Shown here in pieces: positions 1 through 4,488 of a DNA stretch of 5,199 nt. Below the pieces are notes generated by a model. It was not told the origin of the DNA. It ran no database searches and was given only the letters and a program-made list of their open reading frames with translations. The stretch is from contig JAEZNF010000673.1 in NCBI GenBank assembly GCA_023441845.1, positions 1 to 5,199 on the forward strand, read 5' to 3'. The stretch comes from Bacillota bacterium. Its GTDB lineage: Bacteria > Bacillota > Clostridia > Acetivibrionales > DSM-2933. The number at the start of each line of letters is the position of its first letter. Position 1 is the first letter of the stretch. A program made the position numbers and the translations under genes.

Positions 1-458
1 GTATTGATGAAGCAGTAGTGTTATTTGCGGGCGAGAGAAACATTGCTTCAAAGCTAAAAGTACTGCAGGATGTCGGGCTTGGGTACCTGGGCCTTGGGCA
101 GTCGGCAGCGACGCTTTCAGGCGGTGAAGCACAGCGTTTGAAACTGGCAAAGGAGCTTTCGGGAAACATCAGCGGGAAGGTGATGTACCTATTTGACGAA
201 CCGGCTACCGGACTTCACCCGCATGACGCAGGCAGGCTAATCAATGTATTTGATCGGCTTGTGAGCCTGGGTAACAGTGTAGTTGTTATCGAGCACAATG
301 CTGAAATGATAATGGAATCGGACTGGGTGATTGACCTTGGACCTGAAGGAGGGAATGAAGGCGGTGAAATTGTTGCACAGGGAACGCCGGAGGAAATCAT
401 GAAAAATGTAAACTCTGCAACAGGCAGGGTCTTGTCCGGACTTAAATTAAATGCTTAA
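1..458 (+). CDS. UvrA-like excinuclease ABC ATPase, C-terminal fragment (cut by left edge)
   Basis: The reading frame is open from base 3 to a TAA at 456-458, so this is the last ~151 residues of a longer protein. It contains the C-terminal ATP-binding half of a UvrA-family ATPase: the stretch DVGLGYLGLGQSAATLSGGE with the ABC signature LSGGEAQR, then Walker B in YLFDEPATGLHPHD, then the H-loop in VVVIEHN, then the UvrA-type tail IDLGPEGG and GGEIVAQGTPEEI. In the family UvrA recognises DNA lesions as a cytoplasmic dimer with UvrB. The DEPATGLHPHD version and the short tail resemble UvrA paralogues (UvrA2/DrrC-like, some linked to resistance to DNA-binding drugs) more than housekeeping UvrA, which usually reads DEPTTGLHFHD; this is an inference. 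A MerR regulator follows after 65 bases with no clear terminator between. The N-terminal half, zinc fingers and first Walker A are outside the window, so the subclass is not settled. Confidence 0.9.
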   Translation, partial: IDEAVVLFAGERNIASKLKVLQDVGLGYLGLGQSAATLSGGEAQRLKLAKELSGNISGKVMYLFDEPATGLHPHDAGRLINVFDRLVSLGNSVVVIEHNAEMIMESDWVIDLGPEGGNEGGEIVAQGTPEEIMKNVNSATGRVLSGLKLNA

Positions 459-475
459 ATATAATTAAGGGTGTA

Positions 476-490
476 AATATAAGTTATATT
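476..490. promoter_or_regulatory. 15-bp palindrome upstream of merR, possible operator
   Basis: AATATAA-G-TTATATT is a perfect 7-bp inverted repeat around one central base, 33 bases before the GTG start of the MerR-type gene. MerR proteins bind dyads near their own promoters, so this could be an autoregulatory site. No convincing -35/-10 pair with the 19-bp MerR-type spacer was found around it, and AT-rich DNA makes such palindromes common, so the assignment is weak. Confidence 0.25.
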
Positions 491-523
491 AAATAGAAAG
501 TACAGGGAAAGGAACCGGTTTAA

Positions 524-1276
524 GTGAATACCTACAAGACAGCTCAAATAGCCAGATTAGTCGGAGTTCATCCCAACACCATACGGTTTTATGAGGAGAT
601 GAAATTGCTTCCTGCGATACCGAGATCAAAAAACGGATACCGCAGTTTTAACGACAGGCATCTTGAACAGTTAAGACTGTTGCGTACGGCTTTCAGGGCG
701 GAAATAATCAGCAGCAGACTCAGGCAGGAAGCTTTTGAAATTGTTAAAACAGCTGCGGTTGATGACATTGAAGGAGCGTATCTTGGCACGCAGAAATATT
801 TGAGGCATCTAATTGAAGAAAAGGCAGGGGCTGAAGAAGCAATCTGTATTGTGATTGATATTATCAAGAACGGCACTGCATTGAATGAAAATGTATTATT
901 CAGCGGAAGAAATGAGACAGCCGCTATACTTGGCATCTCGGTGGATGTTTTGCGTGATTGGGAAAGAAATGGCTTGATCCAGGTACCACGGGATTCTAGA
1001 GGACATAGAAAGTACGGGCTGAAAGAGATGAACAGGTTGAAAATTATCCGTACGTTAAGAAATGCCCACTATTCTATGATGTCAATTCTGCGTATGCTAA
1101 AGAGACTGGACTATGGGGAGATGAATATACGGGATGCTATTGATACGCCAGCCAGGGAGGAAGATATTATATGTGCTGCCGACCGCTATATTACGGCACT
1201 GAGTATGGCTCAAAAGGATGCATTGGAAATGTTGAACATTTTGGATGCTATCAGAAATATAGATATTAAACTTTAA
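524..1276 (+). CDS. MerR-family regulator with two MerR DNA-binding domains
   Basis: A 250-residue cytoplasmic transcription factor. The first winged-helix domain spans about residues 4-56: helix-turn-helix around TAQIARLVGVHPNTIRFYEE, wing around RSKNGYRSF, then a helix LEQLRLLRTAF. A middle helical part (about 57-122) follows. A second MerR-like domain spans about 127-193: RNETAAILGISVDVLRDWER, wing RDSRGHRKY, and RLKIIRTLRNAHYSMMSILR. Two DNA-binding domains in one chain is a known but minority MerR arrangement. No metal-binding cysteine cluster is visible (only scattered Cys), so a metal sensor is unlikely; the ligand is unknown. The start is the GTG at 524, with GGGAAAGGA at 505-513 as ribosome binding site. 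The gene is 65 bases behind the UvrA-like gene and likely co-transcribed with it. The last five codons and the stop lie inside a 106-bp repeat also found at 2131-2236, so the native C-terminus may have been replaced by insertion of that repeat. Confidence 0.88.
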   Translation: MNTYKTAQIARLVGVHPNTIRFYEEMKLLPAIPRSKNGYRSFNDRHLEQLRLLRTAFRAEIISSRLRQEAFEIVKTAAVDDIEGAYLGTQKYLRHLIEEKAGAEEAICIVIDIIKNGTALNENVLFSGRNETAAILGISVDVLRDWERNGLIQVPRDSRGHRKYGLKEMNRLKIIRTLRNAHYSMMSILRMLKRLDYGEMNIRDAIDTPAREEDIICAADRYITALSMAQKDALEMLNILDAIRNIDIKL

Positions 1277-1363
1277 AATTGAATTTATTAAGTAGCCAAA
1301 AAGTGTTAAAGCATCACTTTTTTTGCTGCTTAATATTTTAAGGTATAAGCGTACTTATCTTTA
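1258..1363 (+). repeat. 106-bp palindromic repeat, copy A (MITE-like)
   Basis: This segment matches 2131-2236 in inverted orientation over its full 106 bases; by hand alignment about 15 mismatches and two one-base gaps, most mismatches being transitions. Two blocks are exact: 1297-1317 and 1329-1348 (CTTAATATTTTAAGGTATAA). The copy is itself a rough palindrome, with ends TATAGATA and TATCTTTA (reverse complement TAAAGATA) and a strong central hairpin at 1287-1334. Short length, near-palindromic structure, matching termini that begin and end in TA, and two copies in one locus fit a miniature inverted-repeat element of the Tc1/mariner-IS630 type, which targets TA; that family assignment is inference. 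The left end lies inside the coding region of merR and provides its stop codon. Confidence 0.75.
1287..1334 (+). terminator. Hairpin behind merR, probable (bidirectional) terminator inside repeat A
   Basis: The arms begin ATTAAGTAGC and end GCTGCTTAAT, continue through AAAAAGTG paired with CACTTTTT, and close over the loop TTAAAGCAT. About 18 base pairs form with one mismatch and one bulge. The A-run/T-run arms around the GTG/CAC top look like a terminator core for either strand, 10 bases beyond the merR stop. The T-run is within the stem rather than after it, so termination strength is uncertain. Confidence 0.5.
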
Positions 1364-1399
1364 GTAAAGACTTACCGGTGTTTTACTATCGGAAATTTA

Positions 1400-1439
1400 A
1401 TAAATGCCATAATACGAATTTTCGTATTATGGCATTTAT
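1400..1439. repeat. Perfect 19-bp inverted repeat with TT loop
   Basis: ATAAATGCCATAATACGAA at 1400-1418 is followed by TT and its exact reverse complement at 1421-1439. The 40-base structure has no mismatch. No long T-run follows directly (ATTTATATAAAAAA), so it is not a typical intrinsic terminator for the + strand. It lies between repeat A and the promoter of the structured RNA. It may be a regulator binding site, a transcript-stabilising hairpin, or a remnant of a mobile element; nothing in the sequence decides this. Confidence 0.85.
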
Positions 1440-1495
1440 ATTTATATAAAAAAGTATTAACTAAATGTAAGTTTTATCCGATAAATTAGAAGAAT

Positions 1496-1524
1496 TTGAA
1501 AAATATATAGAATTATTGTAAATT
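1496..1524 (+). promoter_or_regulatory. Predicted sigma-A promoter for the structured RNA / spo0E-like transcript
   Basis: TTGAAA at 1496-1501 and TAAATT at 1519-1524 are separated by 17 bases. A start about seven bases on would be near 1531, exactly the first base of the outer stem of the downstream RNA, which supports the assignment. The -10 box is imperfect (TAAATT versus TATAAT), and TATAGA/TATAAA alternatives exist nearby in this AT-rich DNA. Confidence 0.5.
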
Positions 1525-1530
1525 CATATA

Positions 1531-1685
1531 AAACTCTATAGCATATTGCTGCTAGGCTGCAAGCTTCCAAGATTGAGAAGTGCTGCTATAAAGCTACAGA
1601 GCTGTATCTTCTTCGAAAAAGTGCCTTACATGGCCTACGCTATAAGACTTTCAAGATAAGAGTTTGCTAAAAAACAAACTTTTTT
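1531..1685 (+). ncRNA. Candidate structured leader RNA or small RNA upstream of the spo0E-like gene
   Basis: No protein frame covers this stretch. Bases 1541-1640 are 46% G+C while 1441-1540 are 15%, the contrast seen for structured RNAs in AT-rich genomes. Nested pairings are visible: AAACTCT (1531-1537) with AGAGTTT (1659-1665); ATAGC (1538-1542) with GCTAT (1639-1643); TAGGC (1553-1557) with GCCTA (1633-1637), extendable by two wobble pairs; and a local CTTC/GAAG hairpin (1564-1567 with 1577-1580). The 3' end is an intrinsic terminator. The RNA ends about 35 bases before the ATG of the Spo0E-like gene, so it may be a leader controlling that gene by premature termination, or an independent small RNA. 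I do not recognise it as a riboswitch class whose conserved core I know (TPP, FMN, cobalamin, lysine, glycine, SAM, purine, c-di-GMP, ZTP, T-box). The exact fold and ends are inferred. Confidence 0.6.
1661..1685 (+). terminator. Intrinsic terminator between the structured RNA and the spo0E-like gene
   Basis: AGTTTG (1661-1666), an eight-base A-rich loop, CAAACT (1675-1680), then TTTTT form a compact hairpin with a U-tract. The 5' arm overlaps AGAGTTT (1659-1665), which can instead pair with AAACTCT at 1531-1537, so terminator and outer RNA stem are mutually exclusive. It lies only 33 bases before the downstream start codon. Confidence 0.7.
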
Positions 1686-1702
1686 AAGAAAAATAGTATA
1701 TT

Positions 1703-1710
1703 GAGGAGAG
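1703..1710 (+). promoter_or_regulatory. Ribosome binding site deciding the spo0E-like start
   Basis: GAGGAGAG ends eight bases before the ATG at 1719. This makes 1719 the start, not the upstream in-frame TTG at 1701, which overlaps the ribosome binding site. Confidence 0.8.
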
Positions 1711-1718
1711 TAGAATAT

Positions 1719-1910
1719 ATGAAATGTGTAATCGACGAAGAGATTAACAGAATTAGAAATGAAATGCATGCTCTCATTGATGATGACTATGAAAAAAACT
1801 ATGAAAAAATTCTGAAGTTAAGTAAAAAGCTTGACATAGTCCTCAATAAGGCACTTAGTTTAAAAATGTGCACTTCACAATCAACCGGTAAAAATATAGT
1901 GAATAGATAG
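1719..1910 (+). CDS. Spo0E-like sporulation regulatory protein (aspartyl-phosphate phosphatase family)
   Basis: A 63-residue protein predicted as two antiparallel helices: about residues 6-20 (DEEINRIRNEMHALI) and 26-47 (KNYEKILKLSKKLDIVLNKA), joined by an acidic turn DDDYE. The motif SKKLD at 35-39 matches the family signature (SQELD in Bacillus Spo0E), with I and L residues at the expected spacing. Known members dephosphorylate the aspartyl phosphate of Spo0A and so delay sporulation; this function is inferred here from family resemblance. The tail from residue 48 (SLKMCTSQSTGKNIVNR) looks unstructured. The ATG at 1719 has an excellent ribosome binding site. The gene stands alone between two drug-response loci, immediately behind a structured RNA with terminator and before its own hairpin terminator, so it is probably a monocistronic unit. 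Such proteins are short and easily missed in annotation; the match rests on pattern, not on a database search. Confidence 0.78.
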   Translation: MKCVIDEEINRIRNEMHALIDDDYEKNYEKILKLSKKLDIVLNKALSLKMCTSQSTGKNIVNR

Positions 1911-1965
1911 CTTGCGCTTTGTTGTGACTTGTAAAATTTAAGAGTAATAAGAATAAAAAGATTAA

Positions 1966-2005
1966 AACCAACTGTGAAAATATATAAATATATTTGCAGT
2001 TGGTT
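1966..2005 (+). terminator. Hairpin terminator after the spo0E-like gene
   Basis: AACCAACTG (1966-1974) pairs perfectly with CAGTTGGTT (1997-2005), and an inner AAATATA/TATATTT pairing (1978-1984 with 1989-1995) extends the stem. It is followed by an AT-rich but not pure T-tract (ATTTATTATT) and preceded by an A-run, so it may work on both strands. It lies 55 bases after the spo0E-like stop and before the next promoter, as expected for a unit boundary. Confidence 0.55.
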
Positions 2006-2011
2006 ATTTAT

Positions 2012-2028
2012 TATTAACGACTATTAAC
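2012..2028 (+). repeat. Tandem TATTAAC direct repeats upstream of the marR promoter
   Basis: TATTAAC occurs at 2012-2018 and again at 2022-2028, ten bases apart, one helical turn, ending 15 bases before the -35 box at 2044. This spacing could present a protein site twice on the same helix face. It may also be chance in AT-rich DNA. Confidence 0.4.
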
Positions 2029-2043
2029 AATTGATAAATCTTA

Positions 2044-2072
2044 TTGACATTACAGATAGAAGTTACTATAAT
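2044..2072 (+). promoter_or_regulatory. Consensus sigma-A promoter of the marR-ABC exporter operon
   Basis: TTGACA at 2044-2049 and TATAAT at 2067-2072 are both perfect consensus hexamers with the ideal 17-base spacer. Transcription should begin near 2079, giving an unusually long leader of about 175 bases before the TTG start of marR. A promoter this strong in front of a MarR-type gene suggests expression is limited by repression or by the leader. Confidence 0.85.
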
Positions 2073-2088
2073 GTTTTTTATGCGAAAT

Positions 2089-2102
2089 ATTTGTATACTA
2101 AT
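2089..2102. promoter_or_regulatory. Candidate MarR operator (palindrome ATTTGTATACTAAT)
   Basis: The site reads ATT-T-GTATAC-T-AAT, a 14-bp palindrome with only one mismatched pair, of the ATTGTATACAAT-like type bound by several MarR-family proteins such as OhrR. It lies about 10 to 23 bases downstream of the predicted transcription start, where a bound repressor could block RNA polymerase. This would fit autorepression of the marR-exporter operon, but binding is inferred. Confidence 0.45.
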
Positions 2103-2130
2103 TATTTTGGGACTTTTTTCAGAATAGAAT

Positions 2131-2236
2131 TAAAGATAAACAACTTTATACCTTAAAATATTAAGTAGCGAAAAATGGTGATGCTTTAACACTTTTTGAC
2201 TGCTTGGTAAATTCAGTTTTTAAGTTTTTATCTATA
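2131..2236 (-). repeat. 106-bp palindromic repeat, copy B (MITE-like), inverted relative to copy A
   Basis: Copy B is the inverted counterpart of 1258-1363, with ends TAAAGATAA and TATCTATA. Its central hairpin spans 2160-2208; the differences from copy A in the outer stem (AA to GG, C to T) leave the + strand RNA able to pair through G-U wobbles, while positions near the middle form small mismatches and a two-base bulge. The element lies in the leader of the marR operon, between the promoter and the ribosome binding site that starts two bases beyond its right end. The hairpin could pause or terminate transcription into marR, or simply be a tolerated insertion. No clear longer target duplication is visible beyond the terminal TA. 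Confidence 0.72.
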
Positions 2237-2237
2237 C

Positions 2238-2246
2238 AAAGGAGTG
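2238..2246 (+). promoter_or_regulatory. Ribosome binding site deciding the TTG start of marR
   Basis: AAAGGAGTG is followed by the in-frame TTG at 2255, with ten bases between GGAG and the start. The ATG at 2250 is out of frame. The longer in-frame start TTG at 2204 lies inside the repeat hairpin and has no ribosome binding site. Confidence 0.75.
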
Positions 2247-2254
2247 AATATGCT

Positions 2255-2692
2255 TTGGAGTCAAACAAAAGTACCGAGGTTGCAAAACTTTTTCATGACG
2301 TGAGTAAAAAAATGAAACTCGGTATGCGTAAAAGTTTTGAAGAAATGGGTATTACCATGCCGCAGGGAATGTTGATATGTGCATTATTTAAGCGTGGAGA
2401 ATTGAAAATCAGTGAAATAAGTAAGCAACTTGGTTTAACCGACAGCACTGTATCCGGCGTAGTTGACAGACTGGAAAAACAGAAGATTGTAGAAAGAATC
2501 AGAAGTGAGGCTGATAAAAGAATTGTATATGTCAAACTGACAGACCGGTATGCGCAAGTACATAAGGACTTTCATACAACTGCGGATAAAAATATAAAAA
2601 AGATGCTTGATAGAGCATCGGATGACGAGCTTGATAAAATTATAGAGGGGTTGAAGGTTTTTAATAGAATCTTGCGGAAAGAGATTGAATAG
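2255..2692 (+). CDS. MarR-family transcriptional regulator of the adjacent ABC exporter
   Basis: From the TTG at 2255 the protein has 145 residues, the normal size for MarR regulators, which act as dimers in the cytoplasm and usually repress neighbouring efflux genes until a ligand releases them. The winged helix is clear: helix-turn-helix at about 51-75 (KISEISKQLGLTDSTVSGVV, then DRLEK) and wing at about 79-97 containing the family motif EADKRIVYVKLTD. Flanking helices at about 6-30 and 100-143 would form the dimer interface. The only cysteine is Cys42, and no OhrR-like N-terminal redox cysteine is seen, so a small-molecule ligand is more likely than peroxide sensing. The gene is first in an operon with two ABC exporter halves, 68 bases ahead of the first. 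The intergenic stretch has small hairpins (2701-2714 and 2711-2732) without a U-tract, so read-through is expected. Likely target: the palindrome at 2089-2102. Confidence 0.9.
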   Translation: MESNKSTEVAKLFHDVSKKMKLGMRKSFEEMGITMPQGMLICALFKRGELKISEISKQLGLTDSTVSGVVDRLEKQKIVERIRSEADKRIVYVKLTDRYAQVHKDFHTTADKNIKKMLDRASDDELDKIIEGLKVFNRILRKEIE

Positions 2693-2760
2693 TTTAAAGA
2701 ATGGAAACATCCATAATGCACCTGCTTTATGGAATTAATAATATGGGAGATGATTAATAT

Positions 2761-4488
2761 ATGGTGAAACTTATGAGATTTTTGAAGCCGTTTACCGCTA
2801 TGGTAATAGGCTTGCTGGCCTTAATTTTTTTGCAGACGCTGAGTGACCTTTATCTGCCAACTTTGATGTCTGATATAATAAATAAAGGCGTTATGCAGGG
2901 CGATACGGATAAGATAATGGAAATTGGCGGGCTTATGCTTCTTATTGCCGGTGGTGGTGCTGTTTGTGCTCTTATAGCAAGTTACCTGTCTGCAAAGGCG
3001 GCTGTCGGCTTTGGCAGAGACCTTCGCAATACAGTATTTAAAAGGGTGGAAAGCTACTCGCTGCATGAATTTGACAAGATAGGAACAGCGACGTTAATAA
3101 CCAGAACTACAAACGATATTAACCAGGTTCAAATGGTTTTGATTCTTATAATGCGTATGATGATTTCAGCACCTATGATGATTATAGGCGGTATCATACT
3201 GGCATACCGTGAAGATAAGAAATTAACGCTTGTGCTTGGGGTGGCGATACCTGTACTTGCCATAACAATTGCATTTATTGCTTCAAAGATGATTCCTCTT
3301 TTCAAGATTGCACAGAAAAAAGTCGATAAGATTAATCTGATACTTCGCGAAAAGCTCACAGGTGTTCGTGTAATACGTGCCTTTAATACGGTTGGCCGCG
3401 AAACCGAGCGCTTCGAAAAGGCAAATGTCGACCTGACGGAAAACTACATAAAAGTAAACAGAATTATGGCTTTTATGATGCCGGCCATCATGCTTATCAT
3501 GAACATTACATTGCTTTCCGTTCTCTGGTTCGGCGGCATCAGGATAAGTAACGGAGAGATGGATTTAGGAAAACTTTCGGCATTTTCACAGTATGCCATG
3601 ATGATTATGTTTTCAATGATAATGCTCTCAATGATGTTTATAATGGTTCCGAGAGCACAGGCTTCAGCAGAAAGAATCAACGAGGTTCTTGAAACTGTTC
3701 CGGGAATAACCGACAGTAATGAAACAAAGGATTGTTTTATCGGAAAGGGTTTTGTTGAGTTTAAGGATGTAACATTCAGCTACCATGGTGCAGAAGAACC
3801 TGCGCTCAAAAACATATCCTTTTCGGCAAAGCCTGGTGAAATTACTGCTATTATAGGAAGTACGGGTTCGGGTAAATCTACTCTGGTGAACCTGATTCTG
3901 AGGTTTTACGATATAGACAGCGGAAGCATTCTTGTAGATGGTGTCAATGTAAATGAGGCATCACAGGAGTGCCTGCGTTCTAAAATCGGATATGTCCCCC
4001 AAAAAGCGGTTCTGTTTTCTGGAACAATTACGGAGAACATAAAGTTCGGGTGCGAGAGTGCAACCGATGATGACGTGAGGCATGCTGCCCAAATAGCACA
4101 GGCCAGCGGGTTTATAGCAGAAATGGATGGAGGCTATGACCATGTGATTGCACAGGGCGGTACCAATGTATCAGGGGGACAAAAACAGCGTCTCTCCATA
4201 GCAAGGGCGTTGGTAAGAAAACCGGAGATATATATTTTTGACGATAGTTTTTCGGCGCTTGACTTTAAAACGGATGCGGCACTGCGTACTGCTCTGAAAA
4301 AAGAAATTGCACAATCAACAGTTATTATTATTGCCCAGAGGGTAGGTACTGTAATGGATGCAGACAGGATTATAGTTTTGGATGAGGGCAAAGTAGCCGG
4401 GATGGGTGTTCATAAAGAACTGCTTAAAACCTGTGAAGTATACCGCGAAATTGTATCTTCACAGCTGTCAGAGGAGGAAATCGCATGA
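2761..4488 (+). CDS. ABC exporter half-transporter with degenerate ATP site (LmrC/BmrC/TM287-like)
   Basis: A 575-residue membrane export subunit fusing a six-helix permease domain to an ATPase domain. Hydrophobic segments lie at about 11-33, 54-76, 127-149, 154-177, 236-258 and 275-297. The nucleotide-binding domain has an aromatic A-loop Tyr341, Walker A GSTGSGKST at 366-374, Q-loop Gln414, signature VSGGQ at 470-474, Walker B IYIFDD at 490-495 and D-loop SALD at 498-501. The catalytic Glu after Walker B is Asp495 and the H-loop His is Gln526 (IIIAQR). These two substitutions mark the subunit whose own ATP site is degenerate in heterodimeric exporters such as LmrCD, BmrCD and TM287/288; the partner completes the active site. 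Substrates in the family are hydrophobic drugs; the actual substrate is unknown. The ATG at 2761 has GGGAGA at 2745-2750. The stop overlaps the next ATG (ATGA), so the partners are translationally coupled. Confidence 0.95.
   Translation: MVKLMRFLKPFTAMVIGLLALIFLQTLSDLYLPTLMSDIINKGVMQGDTDKIMEIGGLMLLIAGGGAVCALIASYLSAKAAVGFGRDLRNTVFKRVESYSLHEFDKIGTATLITRTTNDINQVQMVLILIMRMMISAPMMIIGGIILAYREDKKLTLVLGVAIPVLAITIAFIASKMIPLFKIAQKKVDKINLILREKLTGVRVIRAFNTVGRETERFEKANVDLTENYIKVNRIMAFMMPAIMLIMNITLLSVLWFGGIRISNGEMDLGKLSAFSQYAMMIMFSMIMLSMMFIMVPRAQASAERINEVLETVPGITDSNETKDCFIGKGFVEFKDVTFSYHGAEEPALKNISFSAKPGEITAIIGSTGSGKSTLVNLILRFYDIDSGSILVDGVNVNEASQECLRSKIGYVPQKAVLFSGTITENIKFGCESATDDDVRHAAQIAQASGFIAEMDGGYDHVIAQGGTNVSGGQKQRLSIARALVRKPEIYIFDDSFSALDFKTDAALRTALKKEIAQSTVIIIAQRVGTVMDADRIIVLDEGKVAGMGVHKELLKTCEVYREIVSSQLSEEEIA

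Noticed and set aside
459..523. Separate promoter for merR
   Set aside because: TATATT at 485-490 and TTAAGG at 465-470 are only 14 bases apart, too close, and no better pair was found.
1531..1685. T-box leader, tRNA or a common riboswitch
   Set aside because: The T-box GGTGG-type antiterminator core, tRNA arms with CCA-ready ends, and the conserved cores of common riboswitches are not seen; left as an unidentified structured RNA.
1701..1718. Start of the Spo0E-like protein at TTG 1701
   Set aside because: This TTG overlaps the GAGGAGAG ribosome binding site that clearly serves the ATG at 1719.
1258..2236. CRISPR array or insertion sequence with transposase
   Set aside because: Only two repeat copies exist, in inverted orientation and 767 bases apart, and no transposase or Cas-like protein is encoded between or beside them.
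2204..2254. Longer MarR start at the in-frame TTG 2204, adding 17 residues
   Set aside because: It begins inside the repeat hairpin, has no ribosome binding site, and gives MVNSVFKFLSIQRSEYA, which is unlike MarR N-termini. TTG 2255 has AAAGGAGTG at proper spacing.
2293..2710. Minus-strand open frames opposite marR
   Set aside because: They lie fully or largely antisense to a well-supported MarR gene, lack ribosome binding sites and recognisable domains, and are shadow frames.
2701..2732. Terminator between marR and the first ABC gene
   Set aside because: Small hairpins (ATGGA/TCCAT and CCATAA/TTATGG) are present but weak and not followed by a T-run, so co-transcription is more likely.
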